DNA of 64,000 bases from Chrysoporthe austroafricana (Eukaryota > Ascomycota > Sordariomycetes > Diaporthales > Cryphonectriaceae), in the NCBI GenBank assembly GCA_001051155.2, contig JYIP02000004.1, positions 4,644,383-4,708,382 on the forward strand, in the 5' to 3' direction. Shown here piece by piece: positions 1 to 11,823 of this stretch. The notes under the pieces are model-generated. The model was not told where the DNA came from and made no database searches. It worked only from the letters and a program-made list of their open reading frames with translations. Position numbers and translations under genes: made by a program. Each line of letters begins with the position of its first letter. Position 1 is the first letter of the stretch.

Positions 1-3000
1 GCGGTGGGTGGTTCAACGGCAGCAGGGTCGCAGGCCTTGCTCGTTGGCTTGTTGGTGGAAGCAGCGGCAGCTTCCTCGAGAGTGGCAGCTGGAGCCAGCC
101 CGACGGCAGGCTCTGCGGCATCTAAATCGATAGCGGGGTGAATATCATCGTGCTCAGAGTCATGGTCGTCGTTGTTGATCATGATGGGTGACTGTTGGCT
201 GTCGCCAGCATCCTCGCCCTGCTGATCGGCGTTCTCACCGGTGGTTCCAAGGCCCTCACGATCGCTGTTCGGATGAGGCATGCGTCTAGTAGATGCACCA
301 CCCCGATCCAGGTCATCTCCACGGCGTTTGGCCCATTGGGCCTGCACCAAGTTCTGCATCCGCCTCAACGATTTCTCCAGGTCCTTGAGCTCAGAGGCGC
401 TCGCGGCCTCGATGCGCCGCTTAGAGATATACATGCTTTGATCTTCATTGACCACTCTCAGGGCTTTTGAAGAAAAGTTGACTGGGCGCCCACCGCGATC
501 AGCACGAGCCTTACGGGCAAAGGCCATGATGTTGAGCGCAGCCTCATAGCGTTCTTCTGCGTCTTCTCTATAATCTGCTGCTGGTAACTTGGTATTGGGT
601 GGCACCTTAGCCCGAGGCTGAGGCTTGCGAGGGCGCCTGCGGCCACCGACTCTACAATGGGTTGTCAGTATTCCGCGAAGAGATCCGCAAGACGAGTCGA
701 CTTACTTGGAGATGAAATCATCCCTAATCCCCGAGGAGCGTACTCGGTGGGTTCTACCCCAGCTTTCAGGGTCTCGCAGACCGGTATGCACAATCGTCGA
801 AGCGCCGTCTGTCTCATCGTCATCGACCTCGATCCAGCCGTTGTTGACGTTCCCGCGTCGAAAAGCGTATGTGATATCTGAGGAGCCCTTGATCTTTCGG
901 AACTTATGGGCCGGACCGAGTTGACTAGGGACCTTAAGGAGCACATCATCAACATGACACGGGCAGACAAACGTGCGGTGGTTGGGAGGATGGGTCTTTG
1001 GCGGGTCCAGACAGTCCGCGTGCCACCACAATCCGCAGATACTGCACGGAATGATGGTGCGCTTGTTCTCTGAAGACTTGGCGCAAGAGTGGCACAGGAT
1101 GGGCTTTTCGTTCTTGTCCATGATCTGGTAGTAGTCGAACTCCTTCTCCTCGTTCTTCTCTTTTTTCCTGTTCCCATACCATTAGCTTCTATGGGACCGT
1201 ACGTAGAGCGCAGTGGATCAGGGGCATTGCGTGGGGACTAATGACAGCAGACCGCTTCTTGACGTTACTGGGTTCAATGGCACTTACTTTCCCTTGATCG
1301 GGGGGACGAACTCCTCATACTCTCCATCAACACCGGTGCGGACACCGTCGAAATAGTCTCGGATCTTCTTGGGCAAAACGAAGGCCTTGGAATGCCTCTT
1401 GTCGAGGTTCGTCATGAGGCTGCCGAAAGGGCCCTGGTACTCGCGAACCAAGCTGGGATCACGCTTCACCATGCAATCCCAGCAGAACCAAGCCGCATCC
1501 TCGTCGGGATCAACGGTTGGTGTGTGGCACATGTAGTGGAAGGCTTTGTTGCAGCCATCGCAGCAGACAAGGTTGCCGTTACCACCGCAGAATGAGCAAA
1601 ATTCGTCATTCTCCTCCTAGACGAGCAAGTCACGTCAGTCAATCCGAAAAAGGCCCAGCAGGATGATCAGATGCACTTGTGAGACATCAAGACAGGGAGG
1701 CGTTGCGGTGTGCCCAGTCATGGACAGGGTTGAGTCGCCCAGATCTTTGGTAAGACGCGGGTGTGTCGGAATGGGTCCTTCGCCTGGAGACTCAAAACAC
1801 ACAAAACTCGGCTGACTCCAGCACCCATGGGAGAAATTCGCCACCAGCCACACACGCACATAGCGACCCGCGAGGCAATGATGCACAAGGGGCCAGAGAA
1901 AGGTCGTGAGGAGACACAGAGATGAAAATAAAGAGGAAGGTCGCGTCTCAAACGTACCTGGTTGTTGGAAGCGCCATTCACGCCTGGGCTTGCGCGCTTT
2001 CCGCCCTGTGAAGGGGCTGCACCGGCAGAGGGCCCAGCCTTGTTCTTCATCGGCCTGTAAAATGAGGTATTAGCACCTGATAGGAAGAATAGAGCGATGC
2101 AGTCAATGTGCGCGACGCGCTCCAGGCAACACTCGCGGTGCTTATCGCAATGCAGAACTTTTCAACTCGTCACGGAGCCACAGCCTAACAGACAGTCTCA
2201 CTGCAGACGCGCCAACAACCACATCACGGGGAGGAGCCGCCTCCCGCGCCTCGAAATGATGATAACGATGACGAGAATGATCAAGATAAGAAGACAGACG
2301 GTGGACTTACGACTGCTTGACTCGTCGCGCTCCCTTCTGACGCTTCGCTGGCCGTGGGGTCTCAGCGCGCGAGCCCGCTCCCGTGCTAGGAACTGCTTCT
2401 GCGCCGAAATCCTGCGAAAAAGGTGTGGCATCGTCCTCAACCTCGTCGAACGTCCGTTTGCTAGCGCGAGTAGCCCTCGCAGCGCCGGGTGCTGCGCGAC
2501 CCTTCTGCGCGACAGACTGCGTCTCCGGCTCGGTCTCCAGCTCCCGCTCGGTTTCCTCCAGCACCTCCGCCTCTGGGACAGAAGAAAGCGACGACGACGC
2601 GGCCGACCCAGGGCGCTCAGGAGGCGACAGGGCGCGGGCCTGCTCACTTCTAGTAAATGAGATAGTCCGCGCGTCGGAGGTGAGCTTGTGCGTGTTGGCG
2701 CGAGCGTGAGCGCGTAGTTTTACGCTCGCGTCCTCGTCGTCAAGGCGATACTGAGGAGTGAAGTCAGGCATGCCTCTCCTGCTCTTTTTGGTGGGCTGCC
2801 TCGCCTGTGCAGCAGCAGCACCGTTGACCGTTGCGAGATTGTTGTGGTCAGGTTGGGCGTCGACCGAAGCAGGCTCTGGGTTGGCGTTGGTGGTGGTGGT
2901 GGTGGTGTTGTTGTTATTGTTGGGTGGTTGAGAAGTGGTGGAGTGAGGGTTGTGTGAGTTGGAGAACGGGTCGCGCGGATAATAGCCTTCAGGATTGACA

Positions 3001-4040
3001 GTGCCCCTTGCACGTCGAGCGGGAAGCCGCCGGGGGCCCTCGTCGGTAATTGGCTGCGCCGGTGCTGCTGCAGCATCGCCCACACCCTTCACACGCCTGA
3101 CGTCCGCTGGACCATCAACAGCGCCATCCTGCATCTGCATCTGCGCGCTTTCTGCCTCGTCCTGCACTTCCGCCGTCGAGGCCTGGGTTTTGTTGGGCCC
3201 TGCAGGCCGTGCTGCAGCGTCTGTGGCCTCGTCGCCTGGTGCCTCCGAGATGTCGCTGGGGATGGAAGACAGCGCGGAAGAAGCGTTACTAACGTTTGAG
3301 CCTGCGCGGTTCCTCCTTCGCAGCGGCGGTGCGGCGGATCTGGCACCGTTGGTGTTCGTGTGGCGAGCGGTTGAGGCTGAAACCTTGCGAGCAGTGGACG
3401 AGTCGCGCTGGGTTTTCTGCCTCTTGCGGGGCGGTGTGGCGACCCGCTCCGCCTCGGCCTCGTCAGGCTCGGCTTGTGTTGCCAGTGAGTGGTCTTCACC
3501 TACGTGCCTCTGCATCGTAGGTGGCTTCTGATTGGGATGCTGCCGTGTGGGCTGCTTCTCCCTGGAATGGTCATCATCCATTTGACTCTCGGCTGCCCTG
3601 ACCAGGGCCAGCTGGGGCCGCTTGCGCTTGGCATTTCGCACCTCGCTCATGTCGATGGACACGAGATGCGCGTAGGGTGCCTGCTGCGGCTGGTGGTTCT
3701 CGATGATGGACTTGTAAGTCTCGGCGTCTGGCCTGAAGTACTTGAGCGCCGTGTGATCTCTGGCGCCCTCGTCCTTGTACGGCTGCAACTTGAGAGCCCA
3801 CTCGCCGGCGGCTTCCCCCGTGATGAGCTGCTTGGCCATGGCCTCCGTCTGGAGCAGGAAACGCGCGTTGTTCTGATTGTGGTTGTAGACGAGACGAAGC
3901 GCGTAGGCGGTCACGTACTGATTGTGCTTGAGGGACTCTGCCACAGCGTACTCGATCGCGTTCTTAACGACGACCTTTTGCTGTAGGATGCGCGCGGACT
4001 CTGCCTCGGTGTAGTGGGGTCCAAGCTGGGACTGGTCCTG

Positions 4041-4099
<59 letters not shown>

Positions 4100-5285
4100 G
4101 GGCGGTGGGACGGATGGATGGGCCCGAAGCGGCCTGGTCGTCCCCCTCTGGCTTGACCGAGGCAGACCTCAGGCGCTCGGCCGCCGCGATACCTGCGGCG
4201 CGTTTGGACGGCATACTGAGCTGCGATGTGGACTGTACCGAGGACTCGCGCTTGAAGTAGTCGTCTGAGTCGTAAGTAGACGCGATCGACTGGACTGACC
4301 GCGGCGTTGCGGGCAGGCTTGCGAGGGAGGGAAGTCCTTCGATGGACGGCTTGATGGGATCAGGGAGAAATGGGTTGGATGAGGATGAGAACGAGGTGAC
4401 GGGTGGGAGGTGCAGTGGGTTCAGGGAAGACGGTGGCTGGATCAGAGGTTGCGAGTTGCGCGAGTTCAGTTGAGACTGTGAGATCAGGCGAGGTTCAGCT
4501 GTGCTGTCAGAAAATGGATCTCGTTGCTCTGGAATCGGTTCTGGCTGGTCTGAGATCGGATCTGAGAGAGGTTGGATTGTAGGTGTGTCGAGCTGTTCGA
4601 CTTTTGGTGTTGGGGTGGGTGAACCGTTCTGCCGGGCGGCCAACGACTGCGGCAGAGGCGAGGGTTCAGGTAGCGTTGCAGCAGCCGGCGTCGATGTAGG
4701 CGAAGTGAATGGCTGGGGCGTGGCCATGGCAGTAGAGGGAGTAGGCGACCGAGTTCCTGACAGCAGATCCGACGCGGCCATTGTAGAGTCGGTCCCGCCA
4801 GCACCTGGAGTGCCATTGTGCCCTATCGGGTTCCCATTCTTCCTCTTCAGCACAATCTTCTTGCCCCCAGGCTTCCCGCCACGCGCCGACGGCGTCGGTG
4901 AGCCCTCCCGGCCCAGGCCTGCCAGCTTCTTGATCATCGCGGGCTTGGGCCTCGTCCCCAGCGGCTCCATCGTCTCCAACACGCCCTGCCTGAGCAGCCC
5001 GTCCTCCTGGAAGCTGGGCATTCTCGCGCGTTCCGGCTCGATCCAGCTCTCCATGAACCGCCTGGACCTCTCCGTGGACGAGGACCGGCTGGGGCGCGCA
5101 GCCGCAGCACCATGGTCCGCATTGTTCTCTCTCCTATCTTTGTCTTTGTCCCGGCTCCGGTCCCTACTCCCCCCGCTAGAGTTCCGCGAGCCCGCTGCTT
5201 TCGCCTCCGCTGCCCCAGTTCCTCCCACCACCGCCGGGCTCGAGTATCGTGAGCGCGAGGCTCGCGTCGTGGGGGGTGGGCTCAT
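1..5285 (-). CDS. Rco1/Cph1-like double PHD-finger protein (Rpd3S-type HDAC subunit), 3' end outside window
   Basis: Exons read 5285-2311, 2054-1958, 1616-1288, 1167-706 and 651-1; the frame is kept at all four junctions and is still open at base 1. The visible protein exceeds 1,500 residues. The first ~1,000 are disordered, with a Glu-Gln repeat near residues 391-417 followed by a conserved segment (YTEAESARILQQKVVVKNAI). Exon 3 carries PHD finger 1 (CSFCGGNGNLVCCDGC, then HYMC, then CWDC), followed by a conserved middle block (GPFGSLMTNLDKR). Exon 4 carries PHD finger 2 (CHSC, CSICGLWWHADC). The PHD-middle-PHD order is that of Rco1 of the yeast Rpd3S histone deacetylase complex, which suppresses cryptic transcription in gene bodies; the same job is inferred here. 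The start is the first ATG (MSPPPTTRASR); upstream codons in this frame lack ATG. Family is confident; complex membership is inferred. Confidence 0.85.
4039..4100 (-). repeat. Hexanucleotide microsatellite encoding a Glu-Gln run
   Basis: The plus strand shows about ten copies of a GCTCCT/CTCCTG-type hexamer inside the Rco1-like coding region. On the minus strand it reads as alternating Glu and Gln codons. The unit is a multiple of three, so copy changes alter protein length without shifting the frame. Confidence 0.9.
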
Positions 5286-6979
5286 CGTCGCCGTCGCCGG
5301 AAACGCGGCCCTTGTGGCCCGCGACACGCACGCGACACTCGGGATTTCTCTCTGCGCGTACTGGACGAGGTGGACCTTTACCGAGCATTAGCAGCTATTT
5401 TCTTTATTTTCTTTTTTTCTAATTCTTTGTTCTTGGGATTTATTGGGACATACTCTCACGCCTTCGCAGGGTTCCGCCCGGCCAGGACAAAAGGCTCCGC
5501 GTTGTCTCCTTTTATCTTGGTTCCGGAGAGCGCACCTCTCCGCGTCCCGGGGTGGGATTTTGGTGTTTTGGGAGGAGTACAAAATTCAGGGGACGGGAGC
5601 TAGGTGCTCCTCCCCATAAGCTCAGGGGGTCAGGGCTTAGAGGCACCCGGGGGTGTTCAGCAGGTCTCCGGGGCAAGGGTAGCTGCTGCCGATCCCGCCT
5701 CGAGGGCTGGACCGAGTAATGCGGGCCGCTTCTAGGGCTCGATATTTCGTCTGGGGCAGCCTGGGCCTTTCTCGACCTGTGCCTAGGTGCTGTAGCTACA
5801 CGGAGAACATCCTCCAGACCTCACGAAATTCTGATACTATGATAGGGTATGTCGAGATCGTGAACAGGCGGCCTAGAACAGGAGTGGCGACATCTCCCAG
5901 GCCGCCAGTCTCTTATATATCCAGGGGTAGTTTGTGCTGTATATGTAGGAATGTCTGCAGATGAGAGCAAATCAAATCAAACCAAATCAGACTCGTAGCC
6001 CGTCCCTCCCGGTCTGCGGATTTTCTTGTGTCACATATACCTAGACAGTGAAACAGCGATAGGAGCGGTCGGTGACCGGTATCATATGCTACTTTTATCA
6101 GAGAAAGGGAACCAGGTGCGGGTGACGCTGCGTGTGCGCGTGACAAGGCGTAGACCTCAAAAGGGGCTAAGGGATCCGGCGAGTCTCCTGTAGACACAGA
6201 AGCAGATCGACTAGTATTTCCCGAGAACAAGATCAGCAAAGTCCACCTGGGCAGTCCTGTCACGTCGTGTTGTCCTGATTCGCGCCCTAACCGCTCCGGT
6301 CAGACTGATAACCGCAGACTGATAACCGCAGCATGCTTCACCACAAGTCCACCGACCTCTCGTGGTCCGGCCTCCCGAGTCGTTCGCCACTTCGCTTGCG
6401 ACTTCACGGAGGCTGGGATGTACATACAGCCCTGCTGCTGTATGTTGTTCGTGTCCGGGGACCGGTATATTCGGTTGTGAGTCTTTCCTATGCGACGGAC
6501 ACGCGATTTATCGGCCCAGATCTGGCTCCTCCGAGTTGCGCTGACGGCATCTCGTCTTGCGATTGCGACCAGCCTTCGACACGTGCGCTCCACAGCAATG
6601 CGACCAAGAACAACCACAGGAGCATAAAGATCATGACACGACACGGACAAAATTGATAAGGAGACCGGTCGTCCCACCAGAGAAAGTCGGTTGTCTCACA
6701 AAGGAAGACCCGTCATCCCAGAGGCGGAGACTACCGCGCCCCAATTTTTCGTGGCAGACTCTCTTTTCTATCGCCTCTTGCCAAGTTTTGACATCCCTGA
6801 ATGACATGGTTCTTTTTTTGGTTTTCCATCGGTAAATCTATCACATCTACCGTTTTCTCACCCAAATCCCCTGAGACGATATCACTGTCCGCATCGAAAT
6901 GCACCGAATGCCTCGCTGATGTAAGTTACCTGACGGCAACGTCCTTCTTTAGCGAGCATTGGTAGACTCACGGAAGCGT
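5286..6979. other. Intergenic region upstream of the Rco1-like gene
   Basis: This 1.7 kb lies between the Rco1-like start and the 3' end of the PA2G4-like gene. It must hold the Rco1-like promoter and leader, including a T-rich stretch at about 5394-5430. A perfect tandem 14-mer duplication sits at 6301-6328. No ORF with codon structure or family motifs was seen. Confidence 0.6.
6301..6328. repeat. 14-bp direct duplication (CAGACTGATAACCG x2)
   Basis: The unit CAGACTGATAACCG occurs twice head to tail, starting at 6301 and 6315. It lies between genes and has no evident function. Confidence 0.85.
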
Positions 6980-8564
6980 CTAAGCCTCGGTGCTGGCCGG
7001 CTTCTTCTTCTTCTTGCCCTTGTTCTTGGACAGAGGCTGTTCCAGGATCTTGAGGATCTCCTCATCGGTGATTTTTTTGTCGGTCTTGAACTTGGTCAAG
7101 TCCCAGGCAGGTGGTGCGCCGATCTTGGTGATACCATTCTTGGTGATGGCTATTTCAGGTTAGCCGTCTTGAGTCTGAGCACTCAGTGGGTAAGGGAGGT
7201 TGGGTTCTTACCGATAGTCGTCCAAGTTCTGACAACGGGAGAGTTGTCCTTCTCACCGACGAGTTCGTACTGGCGGAAGATACCTGACCGGACACACTCC
7301 ACCACACCGACCTTGGCATCCTTCTCGTCCTCCAGTTGCCGCAGGCTGAAAGGGAACATGTTGAACTTCTTCTGGACCTCGCTGAGGACCTTCCTGGACG
7401 TAGGCCGCTTCAGAGGCTGCTGCAAGGCAGTGCGGCGGTGCAGGGTGGCCCTCTGCTCGAGCTGCTTGACCTTGCCCGATCCCAAGCTCATGCCCATCTC
7501 AACACCCCAGACCTCACCGACCTCGGGTGTGCCATCACCCTTAGAACCGTCGCCAGGAGCAAGCACGATCTTCTTCTTGTCCTCGATCTCGTTCCGGCCA
7601 AAGAGCCAGGTGGTGGTGCTCTCGACGGTGTTGACCTCGTAGCTCTTGGCGACCTTCTCGATCAGAGCATTGATCTGGCCCTGCGTCCTGGGCTTTGCAG
7701 CGGCAGCCTTCGCCTTCTCCTCATCAGTGCCGGAGGCAAGCACACCGGGGGGCAGCATCAGCCTCAGGAGCAGCTCGTTGGCGTAGTACGTGGCCAGCAT
7801 CAGATCAGCAGTCCGGCCCTCGATCACGTCCTGAGACTTGTCCTTGGCGGCGACAATGATAGTGTCGCAGACAATGGAGGCGAATCCATCGATCTGGGCA
7901 CCAAGCTGGATCTTAATGGGTTCGCCCTCCTGGAGCTCGACAGCGGCCTCCTTCTCGTCCGTCTTCAGCGGGGTGTAGGGGGTGACATAGGAGCTAGGAG
8001 AAACGGTCGTGGGGTGAGCAAAGCCTATGCTCCGGCGCCTGGTTAGCAAGATACAGCTCGACAGCACGAGACGGACGTTGCTGCATTACCCTTAGAGACC
8101 TTCTTTCCACGGTAGACCTTGGATATCTCCTCCTCGAGGAGCTTGTCGCCCTTCTCGCAGATCTCGACGATCTTCTCGCCGGCGACGCAGAGGTCCTTGA
8201 CGGCAGCCAGAACCTTCTCAGAGATCTCGGCCGCAGTCTTGTACTTGGTCAGGGTGTCAGGGTTGTTGAGGGTATAATCTGTTGCTCTGGATCAGCATCT
8301 CTCCACATCGTCACGTCTTCAACCCTCCTCTCTTCCCTTGAGATCTGAGCAGGAGGCCCGGGAATGCCCGCTCGCAATGTTCCAAAGGTTCTTTGGGTGG
8401 GGATGGGTGGTGGGGGGAGGTGTTTGTTTCCATAGAGAGACACAAGAACGCCCTGGTACCTCAGGCCAGTCCAAAGGTTGGAGTAGCACAAGGGGCACGA
8501 GGACAAGGAGGAATGGCGGGAGGTGAGGGGTGAGCTGACCTATTTCCTTCTCTTCGGTCGCCAT
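6980..8564 (-). CDS. PA2G4/EBP1/Cdb4-family protein (M24 pseudo-aminopeptidase)
   Basis: Four exons, 8564-8540, 8278-8090, 8024-7212 and 7149-6980, give 398 residues, the normal length for this family. The start is MATEEKEI in a 25-base first exon; the first donor (GTCAGC) is weak but gives a good join. Exon 2 begins DYTLNNPDTLTKYKTAAEI and ends with RGKKVSKG, then exon 3 continues FAHPTTVSP, a family signature. Other hallmarks are GAQIDGFASIVCDTI and a Lys-rich C-terminus (KNKGKKKKKPASTEA). The protein has the methionine aminopeptidase fold; relatives (human EBP1, fission yeast Cdb4) lack enzyme activity and bind ribosomes, RNA or curved DNA. A role in growth or translation is inferred from family. 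The gene is divergent from the SNF5-family gene. Confidence 0.9.
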
Positions 8565-9451
8565 TTTTGCTGTTGACCTCAAGCTGCAGGAGTTGGTGCT
8601 GGTATGAAAACGAGAGTGTTGGGGGGATGGAAGGGTTCCGAGTGAGGAAAGGGAGGGAGAAGGTCAGGTTGGGCACTCGAGATTGTGACGAGATGGTCGA
8701 GGACGAATGCAGCAGCTCGAGTCGCTTGCAGGTGAGGAGCAGGTATTTTCGACCCCTCTAGAAGCGTTTTCAAAGCGGGGGAGGGGGAGCCCTGATTTCT
8801 GTGGGATCCAGTGACGAAAGGCAATTGGGCGGTGATTTGCTTCTGTAACAGGCACAATGACAACATTGCTTGGGGCTTGCAGTGCTGGTGCTGGCGCTGG
8901 GGCTCCACACTTCCCAAGCTTTGCTGCTATGCTGCCCTCAGGGGTCTGCCGGTTGCCATTAGGATCCCTGCACACAGGCGTGGCCCGCCGCTCTGTGCAC
9001 CAGCCACAGCTGCCCCTGTGGAACTAAGACAGAGGCACTGGCCCCCGCAACCTTGCTTGCCACCCAGATCAGCCCCAGCTGAAAGTATTTTCCCAGCTAC
9101 ACGGGGCTCTTTCCACCTGCGTCGTGCGTCGCTCCTGTGCCGCCCCAATTTGCACCTGGCCTGCGACCAAGCCTGGCCGCCCAGCATCTTGCCATCTTCC
9201 CGTCGCGATACCCTGCTGTGAGTGGGAGCGCGACAACGCGACACCTCAAGCTCGTACTGTTCTCGAGCCTCATCATTTAAGTTTTGGACATCGTTGCATA
9301 CGCCCCTCAGCATCACTGAAATAGTTACGTCTTGTCTGTCTCGAGACACCTTGCTTTGCACCATCAACGGCGCGTCGCCTCGTTGCGACGGCCTTGAACC
9401 TGTTTGACCTCTACGTCGACGCTGACCGAGCTGCTTGGATATCGACCCACC
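8565..9451. promoter_or_regulatory. Shared upstream region of the PA2G4-like and SNF5-like genes
   Basis: The two start codons face away from each other across 887 bases, so both promoters and leaders must be in this interval. It is rich in CT/AG tracts. No TATA box or named factor site was recognised and no gene was seen. Confidence 0.5.
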
Positions 9452-11823
9452 ATGGCATCATCTTCTGAGGTCCCATCGTCCGCTGCTGAGGCATCGGCCT
9501 CCACCTCCGCTCCCATTACCACAACCAATGCCGGCGAGCCGTCCTCAGCCGGCGCACCTGAGACCGTGGCTGCAGGTCCCTCCTCATCCACACCCGCGCC
9601 CGAGAATGGCGCAGGGGAGACATCAGCCCCGAGGGACTCGAAGTCGAAAGACCCAACCCCAGAAACCACCGTACTCGTACGCGACAAGGATTCCTTCGAG
9701 AGGTACCAGCTGGAGAGGATTATCAACAGGGACAAGCTCGCCACGGCCGCCCTGAAGCAGGCGCAAGACCAACTTGAGCAGTCCTTCAAGAGGCGGCGCA
9801 TGGAGATGACCGAATATCGCTCCGTTCAGACTGAGTTCGCACCGTCCTTCCCTCCATGGAGATTATACGGCCTGGGCTATAACGGCTTTGGCAACGGCCG
9901 CACCGAGACCTCTCACGTGCCTCAGCTCATCTACCCCAAGGAAAAGCCCCGACCTGGCAGGCGGGCGGCCCCGGCCCTGCCCAAGCCAAGTCGGAAGGAC
10001 ATGAAGGAGCAGTCGGAGCAGTATGAGGAGCTGGTACCGATACGGGTGGAGATCGACTACGATAGGGTTAGGCTGCGCGATACCTTCACATGGAATCTCC
10101 ACGACAGACTTGTACCGATCGACATCTTCTCTGCGCAGCTTGTTGAGGATATGGGGTTGAAGGCGCCTTTCGACCGTCCTGTCTATGAACAAGTCCAGCA
10201 ACAGCTGCGGGATCAGCTCCAGGATTTCTATCCCATGGTCTACTCTGAAGAAGACGCCCTCGACCCCGAACTCCCTTACTCAGCATACAAGAACGACGAG
10301 ATGAGGATATTGATCAAATTAAACATCACGATCGGCTCCGTCACCCTTGTCGACCAGTTCGAGTGGGAGATCAATAATCCTATAAATTCGCCGGAAGAAT
10401 TCGCTCGTGTCATGGCGCGCGACCTGTCATTATCGGGAGAATTCACCACGGCGATAGCGCACTGCATCCGAGAACAGACTCAACTTTTCACCCGCAGCCT
10501 ATACAGCATAGGTCATCCCTTCGATGGGAGACCTGTGGAGGAGCCGGATCTTGTGGCAGCGTTCCTTCCCTCACCCCTCCCAACTGTGTTTCGGCCGCAG
10601 CAGCAGGCAAAGGAGTATGCGCCATACCTGTACGAGATGGATGAGGCGCTCATGGAGAAGAACGAGGGCGCATTCCTCAGGGAGCAGCGCAAACAGAAGC
10701 GATCGGTGAACAGGCGCGGTGGCCCTCAGCTGCCGGATCTCAAGGAGCGACAGAGGACAATACGCACGATGATCGTCTCGCAAACTCTACCTGGAGCGGC
10801 TTCATCTACGGAAAAGAGCGGGCTCTTTAAGAGAGTCGGAGGTACCGGCGGTGGCAGAGGCAGGAGAGGGGCTGGCGGTCACGACGGCGCCTTTTCCGAT
10901 ACGGACGAAAGCGAAGAGTCTGGCCCCGAGTCTCCAGTACCGTCGCAGGTTCCAGCGGGCACTGCTCGTACGAGGAATATGCGTGGTGCCGCAACTGTCG
11001 CACAACAAAAGATGGCCCACCTGGGCCGTTCGGAAACTCCCGAGGTCATCACATCACATCATCACGAAACACGAGTAGCTTCAACCAGGCGATACGGCCG
11101 CGATGTCCAGGAGACCCCGGACGAACCTCGAAATCATTTGGTTACCATCAGGATACCGAAGAACTACGAGAAGGTCAGACACCTGCTCTGGAGCATGAAG
11201 ACGGGGAAGCCCCTCCCGACAGGCTCCCAAACACCAGGTCAGACGCGGGCAGCCAGCACATCCACCCCCCAGGGCCGTATGGCCCCCCCTCCGCCGACGC
11301 CCTCAGCATCAAAATCAAGCCTTACAAAGCCCCCGAGCAATGCGTCCAGCGCCACCCCACAGCCTCCACAACCACAACTTGGTCGCGTCGCCGCCCCTCC
11401 TCCTCCAGCTCAAGGCGAGCCTGCTCTCTCTATCGTGAGTCCCGCTATATCCTGTGTACGTGCCTATTGTGCCTAATGCAATCTTCACAGCCGCCTCCCC
11501 CTGACTGGCTCAATGCGGCCCTGGACAGGCTCCGTCAGATCTGGAAGTACGATGCCTTCGAGGGAACCATGCGGCACTGCGCCGTCCACGCTGATAGCGA
11601 GATCATCATCACCCCACCCCTACAGATCCCGCCAGGCTCAACTCCACCGCCAAACGTCAAATGGATGTTCCTCCCCAGGATACGCTGCACAGATTGCCCC
11701 GGCAAGCTGTATACTCCAGGTCCGGGGGAGTCTGCTGACAACTTCGCCGTACATCTCAGAAACAAACAGCATCGTGAGAAGGTCAACAAGCGTGTCGGAA
11801 AGGACACGGCGCCCACGTCTTGA
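9452..11823 (+). CDS. SNF5/SMARCB1-family chromatin-remodelling subunit (Snf5 or Sfh1)
   Basis: Two exons, 9452-11434 and 11491-11823, give 771 residues. The chosen ATG (MASSSEVPSS) has a strong context (CCACCATGG); the frame extends upstream without ATG. After a Ser/Ala/Thr-rich start come two SNF5 repeats at about residues 190-240 (LVPIRVEIDYDRVRLRDTF) and 280-345 (MRILIKLNITIGSVTLVDQF, ending AIAHCIREQ). A basic and proline-rich linker follows. Exon 2 holds a conserved fungal C-terminal block with a CTDCPGKLYTPGP motif and HLRNKQHREKV, looking like a small zinc site. SNF5 proteins are core subunits of SWI/SNF and RSC ATP-dependent remodellers. Sequence alone does not tell me whether this is the SWI/SNF or the RSC paralogue. 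Confidence 0.9.

Noticed and set aside
5286..5327. Longer N-terminus for the Rco1-like protein
   Set aside because: The extended frame would begin with GTG; the first ATG at 5285 is preferred.
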